Shown: positions 42,287 to 51,042 of the stretch, piece after piece
Layout: each line of letters opens with the position of its first letter
Position numbering within the stretch: the first letter of the stretch is position 1
DNA from: DASPTB01 sp035623615
Lineage (GTDB): Bacteria > Actinomycetota > UBA4738
DNA: 63,146 bases
Assembly (NCBI GenBank): GCA_035623615.1
Contig: DASPTB010000227.1
Location: 1 to 63,146 of the forward strand
Direction: 5' to 3'
Translations under genes and position numbers: made by a program
The notes under the pieces: generated by a model
What the model saw: the letters and a program-made list of their open reading frames with translations, nothing else
The model's database searches: none
What the model was told of the DNA's origin: nothing

Positions 42287-43339
42287 GTGCCCGACGACGA
42301 AGAGCACTTGCATTCCCGGCGAGCGTTCCTGCTGGGCGTGAGCCGCCTCGGCGTCGGAGGTCTCGCCCTCGGGAGCCTGGGGCTCTCGGCCCTGGCCGCG
42401 GCCTGCACCCAGGACTCGTCGGCCGGGCCGAATGCGACGGCCTCGTCGCCGGGTTCGCCCTCGTCGCCCACGCCGCCGGCGCAGCCGGGCTCGATGGCCG
42501 AGATGCAGCAGACCGCCGCCGTGCACCTGTCGATGCTGAGCGGGGCCGACGAGGAAGCGCCGTTCACGCCCGGGAAGTTGCTGCTGTCCTTCGCCCTCGC
42601 CGCGCCCGGCGCATCCTTCATCACGGACGAGTCCCCGCAGGTGTACATCGCCAAGGACCGCTACAAGAAGGCCCTGGGGCCGTTCACGACGTCGTGGTAC
42701 CCGTTCACCGGATACGACAAGACGCACGACCACTCCCCGGAGAGCCCGCTGACCGCCGGCGGAGTCTATTCCGTTGAGCTCGACGTCCCCTCCACGGGCA
42801 ACTGGGGCGTGGCCGCGGTGCTGACGGCCGAGGGCAAGCACGGCGTCGGGGAGAGCGCGTTTCCCGTTGCGGCGCACGCCGACAACGAGATCGGAAGCAA
42901 GGCCGTCTCGGTCGCGACCCCGGTCGCAACGAGCGAGGCGGGGTTGAAGCAGATCTGCACGCGCGAGCCCGTATGCCACATGCACACGCCCTCGCTCGCC
43001 ACCGCGCTCAAGAACGGGAAGCCGACGGTGGTCGTCTTCTCGACGCCGCTGCTCTGCCAGAGCCAGTTCTGCGGACCGGTCACCGACGAGGTGATCCTGG
43101 TCTCGGAGAAGTACCGAACCAGGGTGAACTGCCTGCACGTGGAGGAGTTCCTGCCCGGCCCGAACCTCCAGCCGCCGGCTCCGACCGCCCCCAACCGATC
43201 GCCCGCGTTCAAGGCGTGGCACCTTCTGTCCGAGCCGTGGGTGTTCGTCGTCGACCGCAAAGGGGTCATTCGCGCCCGGCTCGGACCAGGCCCGACGGTC
43301 GCCCCGCAGATCGAGCAGGAGCTGAAGAAGGTCCTGTAG
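42287..43339 (+). CDS. Exported lipoprotein with thioredoxin-like C-terminal domain
   Basis: This 350-residue protein has a twin-arginine-type signal (SRRAFLLG) and lipobox AAAC, then a Ser/Pro linker. Residues 75-200 form a beta-rich domain with 'GGVYSVELDVPSTGNWGVA', similar to FixH/YtkA-like Ig folds. Residues 215-350 are thioredoxin-like: 'KPTVVVFSTPLLCQSQFCGPV' has a CxxxxC pair instead of CxxC, followed by VNCLHVEEF and 'EPWVFVVDRKGVIRARL'. The spacing suggests a non-standard redox or structural role in the envelope, perhaps metal or disulfide related. It is a single-gene unit. Confidence 0.82.
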   Translation: MPDDEEHLHSRRAFLLGVSRLGVGGLALGSLGLSALAAACTQDSSAGPNATASSPGSPSSPTPPAQPGSMAEMQQTAAVHLSMLSGADEEAPFTPGKLLLSFALAAPGASFITDESPQVYIAKDRYKKALGPFTTSWYPFTGYDKTHDHSPESPLTAGGVYSVELDVPSTGNWGVAAVLTAEGKHGVGESAFPVAAHADNEIGSKAVSVATPVATSEAGLKQICTREPVCHMHTPSLATALKNGKPTVVVFSTPLLCQSQFCGPVTDEVILVSEKYRTRVNCLHVEEFLPGPNLQPPAPTAPNRSPAFKAWHLLSEPWVFVVDRKGVIRARLGPGPTVAPQIEQELKKVL

Positions 43340-43346
43340 CGGCGCC

Positions 43347-43766
43347 TCAGCCGGTGACTGCCGGAGGCGGGGGCGGCGCGGCGGGCGGCGCGTACGTCCC
43401 GGCCTGGGGTGCCGGCATGCTCCCACCGGACGCGGCCGGCCCCCCGTACGTCGCCTCGCCGAACCCCAGGATCGGATAGAAGATGAACGGAAGGACGATC
43501 AGCCCGACGGCGAAGCCGCCCCCCTTGCCGAAGCTGTGCGCGAGGTCGACGGCGACGATGATCCAGATCACGAAGTTGACGAATGGGATGAAGTACAGGA
43601 CCAGCCACCACCCCGGGCGTCCGACGATCTTCAGCATCACCCAGAGGTTGTAGATGGGGATCAGGCAGGCCCACCCCGGCTGCGACGCCTTCGTGTACAC
43701 GACCCACAGCGAGGCGATCAGCAGCACGGTGATCGCCAAGAAGATGAGTGACACGAGTCCGCTCAC
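43347..43766 (-). CDS. DUF5684 family membrane protein
   Basis: A 139-residue protein with three to four hydrophobic segments; the family pattern 'GWACLIPIYNLWVMLKIVGRPGWW' is present and the C-terminal 40 residues are Pro/Ala/Gly rich and presumably cytoplasmic. The function of DUF5684 proteins is unknown. GTG follows GGAAAGGACGGGGAC. A 19-base dyad and a promoter candidate lie upstream. Confidence 0.8.
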   Translation of the reverse strand: MSGLVSLIFLAITVLLIASLWVVYTKASQPGWACLIPIYNLWVMLKIVGRPGWWLVLYFIPFVNFVIWIIVAVDLAHSFGKGGGFAVGLIVLPFIFYPILGFGEATYGGPAASGGSMPAPQAGTYAPPAAPPPPPAVTG

Positions 43767-43803
43767 GTCCCCGTCCTTTCCGATGTCGTCGGGGCCGTCC
43801 GGA

Positions 43804-43832
43804 ATCGTAACCTGACCATCGGGGCGAGTCGA
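43804..43832 (-). promoter_or_regulatory. Candidate promoter of the DUF5684 gene
   Basis: TCGACT (43832-43827) and TACGAT (43809-43804) are 17 bases apart on the minus strand; the -35 box touches the dyad at 43832-43850. Confidence 0.45.
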
Positions 43833-43850
43833 ACATTCCGTCGGAATGTT
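43832..43850. promoter_or_regulatory. Perfect 9-1-9 dyad, possible operator
   Basis: AACATTCCG and CGGAATGTT are exact inverted repeats around a single T. A one-base centre cannot form a good RNA loop, so the site is more like a protein-binding operator than a terminator. It touches the -35 box of the DUF5684 promoter and is AT-richer than its surroundings. Confidence 0.55.
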
Positions 43851-43875
43851 TCGGGAGTCCCGAGAGACCTCGAGG

Positions 43876-44631
43876 CTACGCCCGGGCGGGGGCCCCCGGC
43901 GGCGGGGGATCGAACCGGGCCCGGTACGCGAACGCCGCGACCTCGATGAGGCGCTCGTCGTCCGCGGGAAGCGGCACGGGCCCGCTCAGCCTCCTCCGGA
44001 TCCGCTCGGCGATCTGCGCGGCGAGGGCGGCGCGGGCCGCCGGTTCGAGACCGTCGCGCCGCAAGAGGAAGCCACGCATCACCTCGTAGTCACGATCGCC
44101 GAGCGCCGTCGTGTCAACGCGGTCGGGAAACGGCGTCCCGGCCGGCGCGGTCGCCAACGCCTGCGGGGGCGCGAAGGCCCGCTCGCGCACGACGACCGTG
44201 CCGGCCGCGTGGTCGCCGAGTCGCTGCGCCCTCTTGCTGACGACGATGGCCGTGATCCCGACGACGGGGAACATGAACTCCTCGGGGATCCTGATGAGGT
44301 TCCGCACGATCACCGGGCTGCCGCCGACGGGCTGACCATCGTCTCGCACCACGCGGATGCCTTGCGCCCGCTTGCCGATGGTCTGCCCGTTCCAGAGTCC
44401 CTCCAGCAGCGGGTAGTAACCCCAGAGGACGGCGAAGACGACCACGAGCAAGACGATCACGCCCCACGTCGACCCCGACGAGACCTGGAGGATGACGAAT
44501 GTCGCGACGGCCAGGATGGCGAATTGAATCGAGAGATCGATGATCGCAGCGATGGATCGCGAGCCGAGCTGTGCGACATCGATGTCCAGCGCAACCGCTT
44601 CGGGAGTGACGATGCTGGCCTGCTCGCTCAT
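43876..44631 (-). CDS. RDD family membrane protein
   Basis: A 251-residue protein with the RDD domain: LGSRSIAAIIDLSIQF near residue 20 with the conserved Arg and Asp, 'GYYPLLEGLWNGQTIGKRAQGIRVV' and RNLIRI, and about three helices. RDD proteins often sit beside SpoIIM and MoxR/DUF58 genes, as here; the function is not settled. The start ATG is eight bases after TAGTGT and 20 bases from the start of the divergent spoIIM-like gene. No Shine-Dalgarno sequence fits. Confidence 0.9.
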   Translation of the reverse strand: MSEQASIVTPEAVALDIDVAQLGSRSIAAIIDLSIQFAILAVATFVILQVSSGSTWGVIVLLVVVFAVLWGYYPLLEGLWNGQTIGKRAQGIRVVRDDGQPVGGSPVIVRNLIRIPEEFMFPVVGITAIVVSKRAQRLGDHAAGTVVVRERAFAPPQALATAPAGTPFPDRVDTTALGDRDYEVMRGFLLRRDGLEPAARAALAAQIAERIRRRLSGPVPLPADDERLIEVAAFAYRARFDPPPPGAPARA

Positions 44632-44638
44632 CGATTCC

Positions 44639-44645
44639 TACACTA
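44639..44645. promoter_or_regulatory. Shared symmetric -10 element for divergent leaderless genes
   Basis: The heptamer TACACTA reads TACACT on the plus strand (seven bases before GTG 44652) and TAGTGT on the minus strand (eight bases before ATG 44631). The two start codons are only 20 bases apart, so the box could serve both directions. Confidence 0.5.
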
Positions 44646-44651
44646 GCCCGC

Positions 44652-45638
44652 GTGGACCTCGACTCGTATATCGGCACGCACCGCCCCGAGTGGGAGTGGC
44701 TCGACCACGCGTGCTCCGATGGATCCGCGGGGCTCGCACGGCTGTCCGGCGAGGAGATACGGGAGGTCGTGCGGGCGTACGAGCGCGCGTCCGCCCAGCT
44801 CGCCGAGGTCCAGACACGCTTTCACGACCCTGCCACGCGGGCGTACCTGAACGGCGTGGTCACCAAGGCACACGGCGCCATCTACTCGTCGCGCCCCCGG
44901 ACACTGGCGCAAGGGGTGAGCGCCTTCGGATCGAGTTACCGGGCGGCGGCGCGGCGGACCCTTCCGTTCATCCTCGTGGCGGCCGCCGTCGTCGTGGCGG
45001 TCACCATCGCCTCGATGCTGTGGGTGATGCTGTCCCACGACGCGCGCGCCGGTCTGCTGCCGGCGTTCGCCGCGGAGCGGATCCGCCGCGCAACCGGCAG
45101 GACGACGGTCACGGTTCCGCCGCCGGCACTCTCGACGTTCATCTTGCTCAACAACGTCCAGGTCGCGTTCCTCGCCTTCGCCTTCGGCATCACCGCGGGG
45201 ATCGGCACCGTGTACATGCTGATCCAGAACTCGCTGCTGCTCGGTGTGCTCGCCGGCGCGTTCACGGCTTTCGGGAGGGCCGGCGCCTTCTGGGCGCTGA
45301 TCCTGCCGCACGGACTGCTCGAGCTGACGGCGATCTGCATCGCCGCCGGAGCCGGCCTGCGGATGGGTTGGAGCCTGATCGACCCGGGCGACCGCCCACG
45401 GAGCCGGGCGCTCGCCGAGGAGTCACGCGACGCGGTCCTCGTCGTCGTGGGCGTCGTTCCCGCGTTCGCCGTGGCCGCCTTCATCGAGGGATTCGTGACC
45501 GGCCGCGTTCCCGCCGGCGTGTCGATCTGCCTCGGCCTGGTCGTCTGGGCCGGATATCTCCTGCTGCTGTTCGGCCGCCCCGAGCGCCGCTCGCTCCACC
45601 CGGCGGCCGCAGCCGTCAGAGCCGGCCCAGCGATTTGA
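44652..45638 (+). CDS. Stage II sporulation protein M-like membrane protein
   Basis: A 328-residue SpoIIM-family protein: a soluble N-terminal part with 'YERASAQLAEVQTRF', then about six helices in the SpoIIM/YxiF pattern, including 'TFILLNNVQVAFLAFAFGITAGIGT' and 'ILPHGLLELTAICIAAGAGLRMG'. In non-sporulating Actinobacteria the gene accompanies MoxR/DUF58/RDD clusters and its role is unknown. GTG has no ribosome-binding site. The 3' end overlaps the convergent DUF58 gene by 23 bases. Confidence 0.9.
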   Translation: MDLDSYIGTHRPEWEWLDHACSDGSAGLARLSGEEIREVVRAYERASAQLAEVQTRFHDPATRAYLNGVVTKAHGAIYSSRPRTLAQGVSAFGSSYRAAARRTLPFILVAAAVVVAVTIASMLWVMLSHDARAGLLPAFAAERIRRATGRTTVTVPPPALSTFILLNNVQVAFLAFAFGITAGIGTVYMLIQNSLLLGVLAGAFTAFGRAGAFWALILPHGLLELTAICIAAGAGLRMGWSLIDPGDRPRSRALAEESRDAVLVVVGVVPAFAVAAFIEGFVTGRVPAGVSICLGLVVWAGYLLLLFGRPERRSLHPAAAAVRAGPAI

Positions 45639-46917
45639 TCCGCAGGTACTGATCGGCCACGCCGCCCGCAAGTGACCCGGGCGGGCCGTCCACGACGGGG
45701 ACGCCCATCAGCCCGAGACGACTCGCCGTTCTTGCCCGGTCGGCCAGCGTGCCGACCGCCGCGGCGGTGAGAAACGCATCCTCCGACGAGGTCGGTCGCG
45801 AGCGCGACAGACGGTCCGTCTCGGGGTCCCGCACGGCGCCGACCACCACCAGATGCCGCCGCAGGAGGATGGGCAGCGCTTCGAACAACGGATCCATCGC
45901 GCGTTCGTGCGCGAGCTCCGTCAGCACGAGCAGCAGGGCTCGCCGGCGCTGCCGCGCGAGGAGCGAAGAGAACGCTCGACGGTAGTCGGGCGCCTCAAGC
46001 GTCGGCTCCTGGTCGAACAGCGCGTCGACGAGCCTCCGCGCCTGTCCACGACCGCCGCGAGTGGGTACCACGCGTGTCACGTCCGCGGAGAACACGAGGC
46101 ACCCCACCTGGTCGCCGGCGTGCCCGGCGAGCTCGGCCACGGCGACGGCTGCGTCGATCGCGTGCTCGAACCGGGAGACGCCGTCGACCGATGCGGCCAT
46201 CGCCCGTCCCGCGTCGAGGATGACGACGACCTGTTGGCTCTGCTCCTCCCGGTATCTGTTCACGACCGGCCGCGCGGAGCGCGCCGTCGCGCGCCAGTTG
46301 ATCCGGCGAAACTCGTCGTCGACGTGGTACTCGGCGAGCGAGTCGAACTCGGTTCCGCCGCCCCGGACGGCGGCGGACCGCTCCCCGGTCTGGAGCAACC
46401 GAGCCCGCGCGATCCGAAGTTCGACCTGTCGGCGCCCGCGCAGGACTGGGTAGACCTTGACGCGATCGACGATGGGGAGCGTCGCCTGCCGCCCCGCAAG
46501 ACCGACCGGCCCCGCGACGCGCACGGTGAGTGGGCCGACGGTCGTCCACCCGCGGCGCCCGGGCCGGATCGCCGCCCGTGCCTGCCCGATCGCACGGGCA
46601 CCAAGGCGAAGCTTGTGACGCGCGGGCGCCCTGCCGAGGGACGGCGCGGAGCGATCGCGCAGGACGATGCGCAGCGCGTGGTCGGTCGGGTTGCGCACGC
46701 GCACCACGACCTCCGCGTCCTCGCCCATCCGGACCACGCCCGGGATCGTCCGCCGGGCACCCAGATCGCGAGGGCGAGGCGCCCGCAGGACGTCGACCGC
46801 GGCAAGGGCCACGACCAGCGCCAGGCCGCAACCCAGCGCGAGGCCCGGGCGGGGGGCGAGGAGCGCGACGGCCGCCACCAAGACCACCGCTGGCGGCAGG
46901 CGGCGGCCGAGATACAC
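45616..46917 (-). CDS. DUF58 domain protein, cluster A
   Basis: This 433-residue protein starts with two transmembrane segments (about 8-40), then a beta-rich domain and the DUF58 signature 'YHVDDEFRRINWRATARSARPVVNRY', followed by a von Willebrand A-like fold with VVVILDAGRAM (MIDAS-like DxGRxM instead of DxSxS). Such proteins work with MoxR ATPases in complex assembly. It lies seven bases after moxR on the same strand. The last 23 bases overlap the SpoIIM gene. Confidence 0.92.
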   Translation of the reverse strand: MYLGRRLPPAVVLVAAVALLAPRPGLALGCGLALVVALAAVDVLRAPRPRDLGARRTIPGVVRMGEDAEVVVRVRNPTDHALRIVLRDRSAPSLGRAPARHKLRLGARAIGQARAAIRPGRRGWTTVGPLTVRVAGPVGLAGRQATLPIVDRVKVYPVLRGRRQVELRIARARLLQTGERSAAVRGGGTEFDSLAEYHVDDEFRRINWRATARSARPVVNRYREEQSQQVVVILDAGRAMAASVDGVSRFEHAIDAAVAVAELAGHAGDQVGCLVFSADVTRVVPTRGGRGQARRLVDALFDQEPTLEAPDYRRAFSSLLARQRRRALLLVLTELAHERAMDPLFEALPILLRRHLVVVGAVRDPETDRLSRSRPTSSEDAFLTAAAVGTLADRARTASRLGLMGVPVVDGPPGSLAGGVADQYLRIKSLGRL

Positions 46918-46924
46918 GCGCGCC

Positions 46925-47875
46925 TCAGGCGGGAACGGGCACGGCGGCGACGAGCCCGTCGAGCACGGAGTCGGGCGTCGCCCCTTCGAGCTCGATCTCA
47001 GGCCGCAGAACGATCCGGTGGCGCCAGGCCGGCTTCGTCAGCGCCTTCACGTCGTCGGGGGTGACGAAGTCGCGGCCGGCGAGATAGGCCCAGGCCTTGG
47101 CCGCGGTCAGCAGCACGGCCGCCCCTCGAGGGCTGACGCCGAGGACGAGGGAGGGCGCGTTCCTCGTCTGCCACGCCAGGTCGACGACGTAGGCGACGAG
47201 CGAATCCTCCACGCGGACGGCGGTGACCTCGCCGGCCGCCGCCCGCAACTCCGCGCGCCCGGCGACCGTGCGAACGCCGAGCCCGGCGAGATCCTGCGGC
47301 GGCGTGCCACGGTCGTGCATCCGCAGCACCTCTCGCTCTCGCTCCGCCTCCGGGTAGGAGACCTTGAGTTTGAACGCGAACCGGTCGAGCTCGGCCTCCG
47401 GCAGCGGGTACGTGCCCTCGTACTCGACGGGGTTCTGCGTGGCGATGACCATGAACGGATCCGGGAGTGGGTGCGACTCGCCCTCGATGGAGACCTGTCG
47501 CTCCTGCATGGCCTCCAGGAGCGCGGCCTGTGTCTTCGGCGGCGTGCGGTTGATCTCGTCGGCGAGCAGCAGGTTGGTGAACGCAGGTCCCTGACGGAAC
47601 CGGAACTCGCCCGTTTGCGCCTCGTACACGACGTTGCCGGTGACGTCGGACGGCATCAGGTCGGGCGTGAACTGGACACGACGGAACTGGAGATCGAGCG
47701 AGCGCCCGAGCGCCTTCACCACGAGCGTCTTCGCCAGGCCGGGAACGCCCTCGAGCAGGACGTGACCGTCGACGAGCATGGCCGCCAGGAGTCCCCGGAC
47801 GACGGGCTCCTGTCCCAGCACGGCCTTCGCGACCTCCGACTGAACGGCCGACAGCGGCTGCCGGGCATCGCTCAT
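46925..47875 (-). CDS. MoxR-type AAA+ ATPase, cluster A
   Basis: A 316-residue AAA+ ATPase with Walker A in EGVPGLAKTLVVKAL, Walker B LLLADEINRTPPKTQ, sensor 'MVIATQNPVEYEGTYPLPEA' and 'SPRGAAVLLTAAKAWA'. Walker A has the MoxR form GVPGLAKT. It probably acts as chaperone for DUF58-linked envelope complexes. It overlaps the DUF4350 gene by four bases and is followed by DUF58. Confidence 0.96.
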   Translation of the reverse strand: MSDARQPLSAVQSEVAKAVLGQEPVVRGLLAAMLVDGHVLLEGVPGLAKTLVVKALGRSLDLQFRRVQFTPDLMPSDVTGNVVYEAQTGEFRFRQGPAFTNLLLADEINRTPPKTQAALLEAMQERQVSIEGESHPLPDPFMVIATQNPVEYEGTYPLPEAELDRFAFKLKVSYPEAEREREVLRMHDRGTPPQDLAGLGVRTVAGRAELRAAAGEVTAVRVEDSLVAYVVDLAWQTRNAPSLVLGVSPRGAAVLLTAAKAWAYLAGRDFVTPDDVKALTKPAWRHRIVLRPEIELEGATPDSVLDGLVAAVPVPA

Positions 47876-48963
47876 ACGGCCGCCCCCTCCATCGCCCGCT
47901 TCGTGTCCTCGATGTCCCGCGCGTACGAGATCAGTTGGTCGTCGGAGACCGGATCGGGTCGCAGGAGCAACTCGCGCGCGCGCCCGGTGGCGGCCGTCGA
48001 ATCCGAGGTGAGCATGGCGGCAACCCTATCCGGATCGGCTCCGCGAACTCCCATGCCGCGCCCGATCCACGCCGCGAAGTCGTCTCGCAGCAGCCGCCCC
48101 GCGAAGGCGGTCGCGTGGCCGCGGCGGTAGAGGCCGGCGGCGGCCCGCACCAGCTCGCCCGCGGGGATGGGACTGAGGGCGCGCTCCTCCGACGGCTTGC
48201 CCAGCCGCCGCGCGCGCATCAGCGCGAACGCGACGACCGCGAGGGCGAGTCCGAACAGGAACGCGCGCGCGCGCGGCGGGAGCGCCGACCAGACGCTCTG
48301 TCTCGTGGCGGCCGCGGTCGGGAGCGCGGCGGGTCCGAAGACCACGGGGCCCGGCCCCATCGACCGAAGTGCGAACATCGCGTTGCCCGATCGCGCGAGA
48401 AGGGCATTCGTGAAGGGCGACGGGCCACCGACGAACAGCACCGTCCCGGCGCCGCGCCGGATCTGTATGACGAACGGCCCCTGGGACGCGGGAAAGCACC
48501 CGACGGCGCCGGGCGGCGCCGTCGGGTTGAACACGGCGTCCCCCGAATCGGCCTGCACCCCAACCACTCCGGTCGTTTCAGCCGACACGCATCCGGGCGC
48601 GAGCGTCGCCGAGACCGCAAAGCCGCCGACGTTCCCATCCGGGGCGATCCCGAGGAGGGTTGCCATGGCCGACGCGGGATCGGTCACGACGAGACGTCCG
48701 CCCCGGCGCACCCACGCAAGCAGGCTCCGCTCCTGATCGGGCGTCCGGAGGTCGGACAACAGGACGAAGGTGCCCGGCGGCGAGGGAGGCACGGCCCCGT
48801 CGCGGACGACCATCCCCGACCCCACGAGCAATTGTCGCAACGCCAGCGTTCCTGAGGGCCCCGCGTCGTTCGGCCGCACGCCGGCGCGGGCGGCCGCGAA
48901 CACCACAACGAGGACGAGGACCGCTCCCACTGCGGCCGCGATGCCCAGCCGCCGCGCGCTCAT
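47872..48963 (-). CDS. DUF4350 domain protein, cluster A
   Basis: This 363-residue protein has an N-terminal helix (9-27), an extracytoplasmic DUF4350 domain with 'FVLLSDLRTPDQERSLLAWVRRGGRLVVTDP' pattern pieces such as LLAWVRRGGRLVV, a second helix near 240-260 and a soluble C-terminal part. DUF4350 has a GATase-like fold and appears in MoxR clusters. Overlaps of four bases on both sides show coupling with DUF4129 and moxR. Confidence 0.88.
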   Translation of the reverse strand: MSARRLGIAAAVGAVLVLVVVFAAARAGVRPNDAGPSGTLALRQLLVGSGMVVRDGAVPPSPPGTFVLLSDLRTPDQERSLLAWVRRGGRLVVTDPASAMATLLGIAPDGNVGGFAVSATLAPGCVSAETTGVVGVQADSGDAVFNPTAPPGAVGCFPASQGPFVIQIRRGAGTVLFVGGPSPFTNALLARSGNAMFALRSMGPGPVVFGPAALPTAAATRQSVWSALPPRARAFLFGLALAVVAFALMRARRLGKPSEERALSPIPAGELVRAAAGLYRRGHATAFAGRLLRDDFAAWIGRGMGVRGADPDRVAAMLTSDSTAATGRARELLLRPDPVSDDQLISYARDIEDTKRAMEGAAV

Positions 48964-49913
48964 GCCGACCTGGCCCGAAGCTCGGCCTGCCGCACTGCCT
49001 CGACCTCCTCACGGGCCGGGGTCTCTCCGCCGTACACGACGCGTTCGTACACTTCGGTGGCGGGCACGATGACCGGGGCGAGCGCGGGCCGCGATACACG
49101 CAGGGCGACCCGGCACTCCCCCGCGGTGACGCTCGGCGAGTCCTCGACGACGCCGCGCGACTGGAGCGATCGGAGCATCGCCCGATACAGCGCGCGAACG
49201 CCGTCGGCCGAGTCTCCCCGGGCCAGAGCGGCCAGTGCCTCGGTGAGCGGGTCACGTTCGTCTTCGCCCGGCGAGGCGGGCGCGGAGCGCTCCCGCACGA
49301 GGCCGACGCGGACCTCCCGGAAGGCACCGGCCCGGTACGCGGCATACACGAGCACCCCGAGGATCAGCAGCAACACCAGCCAGGTGAGGAGCGTCGCGGG
49401 CCCTTGAAATGAAAGGAGATGCTCCAACAGCCACCACCGGAGGCCATCGATCCAGGCGCGAACCCGTTCCGCGAACGACGGCGAGCCGACGACGATGCCG
49501 CGATACGCCTGCGCAAGTGCCGCGCGGACCGCCGCCGGGTCGGTCGTGGTGGAACGCCCGGCAGCGCTCGCCGCGCCGGCCAGCGCCGTCAGGCGCGACG
49601 ACGCCCGTAGGAAGTCGGTACGGCTCGTGCCGCGCAGCGAGTCGAGCAGAGGGTCGGAGGCGACGCTCACCTGCCAGCCCGGGCCCGTCACGACCGTCGG
49701 CAGGCCGAGGGCACCGCGCACCTCCCGCATCAGAAAGGGCGAAGGTTGCGACTGCCCCTGCCGCGCGACGGCGAGGCTTCGCGTGACGTTCTCTTGGAAC
49801 CGCTGCAACGAGACGACGTGCTCGGACCAGGCGGCCGGCGTGGTCCCGACGGCGACTGCGACGGCGACCGATACGGCGACGGCGGCGACCCCGACGCGCC
49901 GCGCCGGGCTCAC
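48960..49913 (-). CDS. DUF4129 domain protein, cluster A
   Basis: A 317-residue protein with a signal-like N-terminal helix, an outer segment of about 150 residues, one helix near 185-205 ('LLTWLVLLLILGVLVYAAY') and a cytoplasmic DUF4129 domain ending in 'ATEVYERVVYGGETPAREEV'. The YERVVYG motif near the end is the family mark. It begins with GTG inside the stop codon of the upstream membrane gene (GTGA). Confidence 0.88.
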   Translation of the reverse strand: MSPARRVGVAAVAVSVAVAVAVGTTPAAWSEHVVSLQRFQENVTRSLAVARQGQSQPSPFLMREVRGALGLPTVVTGPGWQVSVASDPLLDSLRGTSRTDFLRASSRLTALAGAASAAGRSTTTDPAAVRAALAQAYRGIVVGSPSFAERVRAWIDGLRWWLLEHLLSFQGPATLLTWLVLLLILGVLVYAAYRAGAFREVRVGLVRERSAPASPGEDERDPLTEALAALARGDSADGVRALYRAMLRSLQSRGVVEDSPSVTAGECRVALRVSRPALAPVIVPATEVYERVVYGGETPAREEVEAVRQAELRARSA

Positions 49914-50917
49914 CGCGCGGTCGCGCCCATGCGCTGCGCCATCACCGCGAGATCGAATCCTTCCTTGCGGACGCGCAGGTCGAAATAGATGAGCGTGGTC
50001 ACCAGAGCGGTGAAGGGGCGCGTCACGATGGCCGCGACCGTCCCGCCGAAGAATGTCCAGAAGTGGAATCCACCGGGGGAGTTGATCGTGGTGATCGCGA
50101 ACGGCGCGGTGAAGATCCCGGTCACGATCCCCGCGATGAGCGCGGCAAGCAGCGAGATGCCGAACACGCGGCCCGAGTAGTCCTTGACGAGGCGCCACGA
50201 GCGCCGCATGGCCTCTCGTCCCCGGACGTCTTCGACGACGAGCGCGGGCACGGCCACCGTGAAGCGGATCGCGAAGATGATGCCCGGCACGATTAACAGC
50301 AACAGCCCTCCGAATACGGCAAGGCCGACGAGGACGCTCACGAGCAGGATGGAGAGCAGCCGGCTGAGGCCGAAGCGGAGGACCTCCGCGGCGGTCGGCT
50401 TCTTCCCCGCGTACAACTGGTACGTCACCCAGGCCATGGCACCGGCGAGGAGCGGCGCGACGAAGAAGAACTGCACCAGCGCGAGAACGATGGACGTCGT
50501 CAGTGCCGCCGAGGAGAGACCCGGCTGCGAGACGAACACGTGCCCGTTGATCGTGGTGGTCTGGAAGGGGCGCTCGGATACGCCCGAGGTGCTGGCGACG
50601 ACGGCTTGGAGCAGCTGAAGAGGAACCTCGACGACGGCCACGACGAGCATCAGGGTCTTCCAGTTGCGCTGATAGATCTTGAACGCCATGTCGATCAGCT
50701 CGCCCACCCCCATGGCGTGCGGAACCGACTCCGACGACCATCCGGGCGGGGGCGGTGGTGCTCCGGGCACGGCGTCGGGCCTCGGAGGAGCCGGCACGGC
50801 CGGAGGCGGCGCGGGCGGCGGAGGGGTGCCGGCCGGCGACGCCGAGTCGGGGCCGGCAGGGACTTCCCAGGGCGCGCCCGAGGACGGAGGCGGGCCTTCC
50901 GATCCCTGATCGCTCAT
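49910..50917 (-). CDS. Multi-pass membrane protein with Pro-rich N-terminus, cluster A
   Basis: This 335-residue protein opens with a Pro/Ala/Gly-rich cytoplasmic tail of about 70 residues, then 'GVGELIDMAFKIYQRNWKTLM' and five to six helices; the region resembles the membrane domain found with glycerophosphodiester phosphodiesterases (DUF7847-like), without any catalytic domain. It is the first gene of the five-gene operon running to DUF58. The ATG at 50917 is preferred to an in-frame GTG at 50971 because the -10 box overlaps that upstream codon. Confidence 0.78.
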   Translation of the reverse strand: MSDQGSEGPPPSSGAPWEVPAGPDSASPAGTPPPPAPPPAVPAPPRPDAVPGAPPPPPGWSSESVPHAMGVGELIDMAFKIYQRNWKTLMLVVAVVEVPLQLLQAVVASTSGVSERPFQTTTINGHVFVSQPGLSSAALTTSIVLALVQFFFVAPLLAGAMAWVTYQLYAGKKPTAAEVLRFGLSRLLSILLVSVLVGLAVFGGLLLLIVPGIIFAIRFTVAVPALVVEDVRGREAMRRSWRLVKDYSGRVFGISLLAALIAGIVTGIFTAPFAITTINSPGGFHFWTFFGGTVAAIVTRPFTALVTTLIYFDLRVRKEGFDLAVMAQRMGATAR

Positions 50918-50959
50918 GTGAAGGTCGTGATGTGTGGCTCGGCCGGATGAGTCGGGCGA

Positions 50960-50988
50960 ACTATAGGACACGGGTTCTGACGGAGCAA
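50960..50988 (-). promoter_or_regulatory. Promoter of the cluster A MoxR operon
   Basis: TTGCTC (50988-50983) and TATAGT (50965-50960) are 17 bases apart on the minus strand. Transcription would start near 50953 and give a 36-base leader before ATG 50917. Confidence 0.6.
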
Positions 50989-51042
50989 TCAGCCGGATGG
51001 ATCAAGCCGGCCTCCCGGTCCGCCGCCCCGTCTCCGGGGGCG

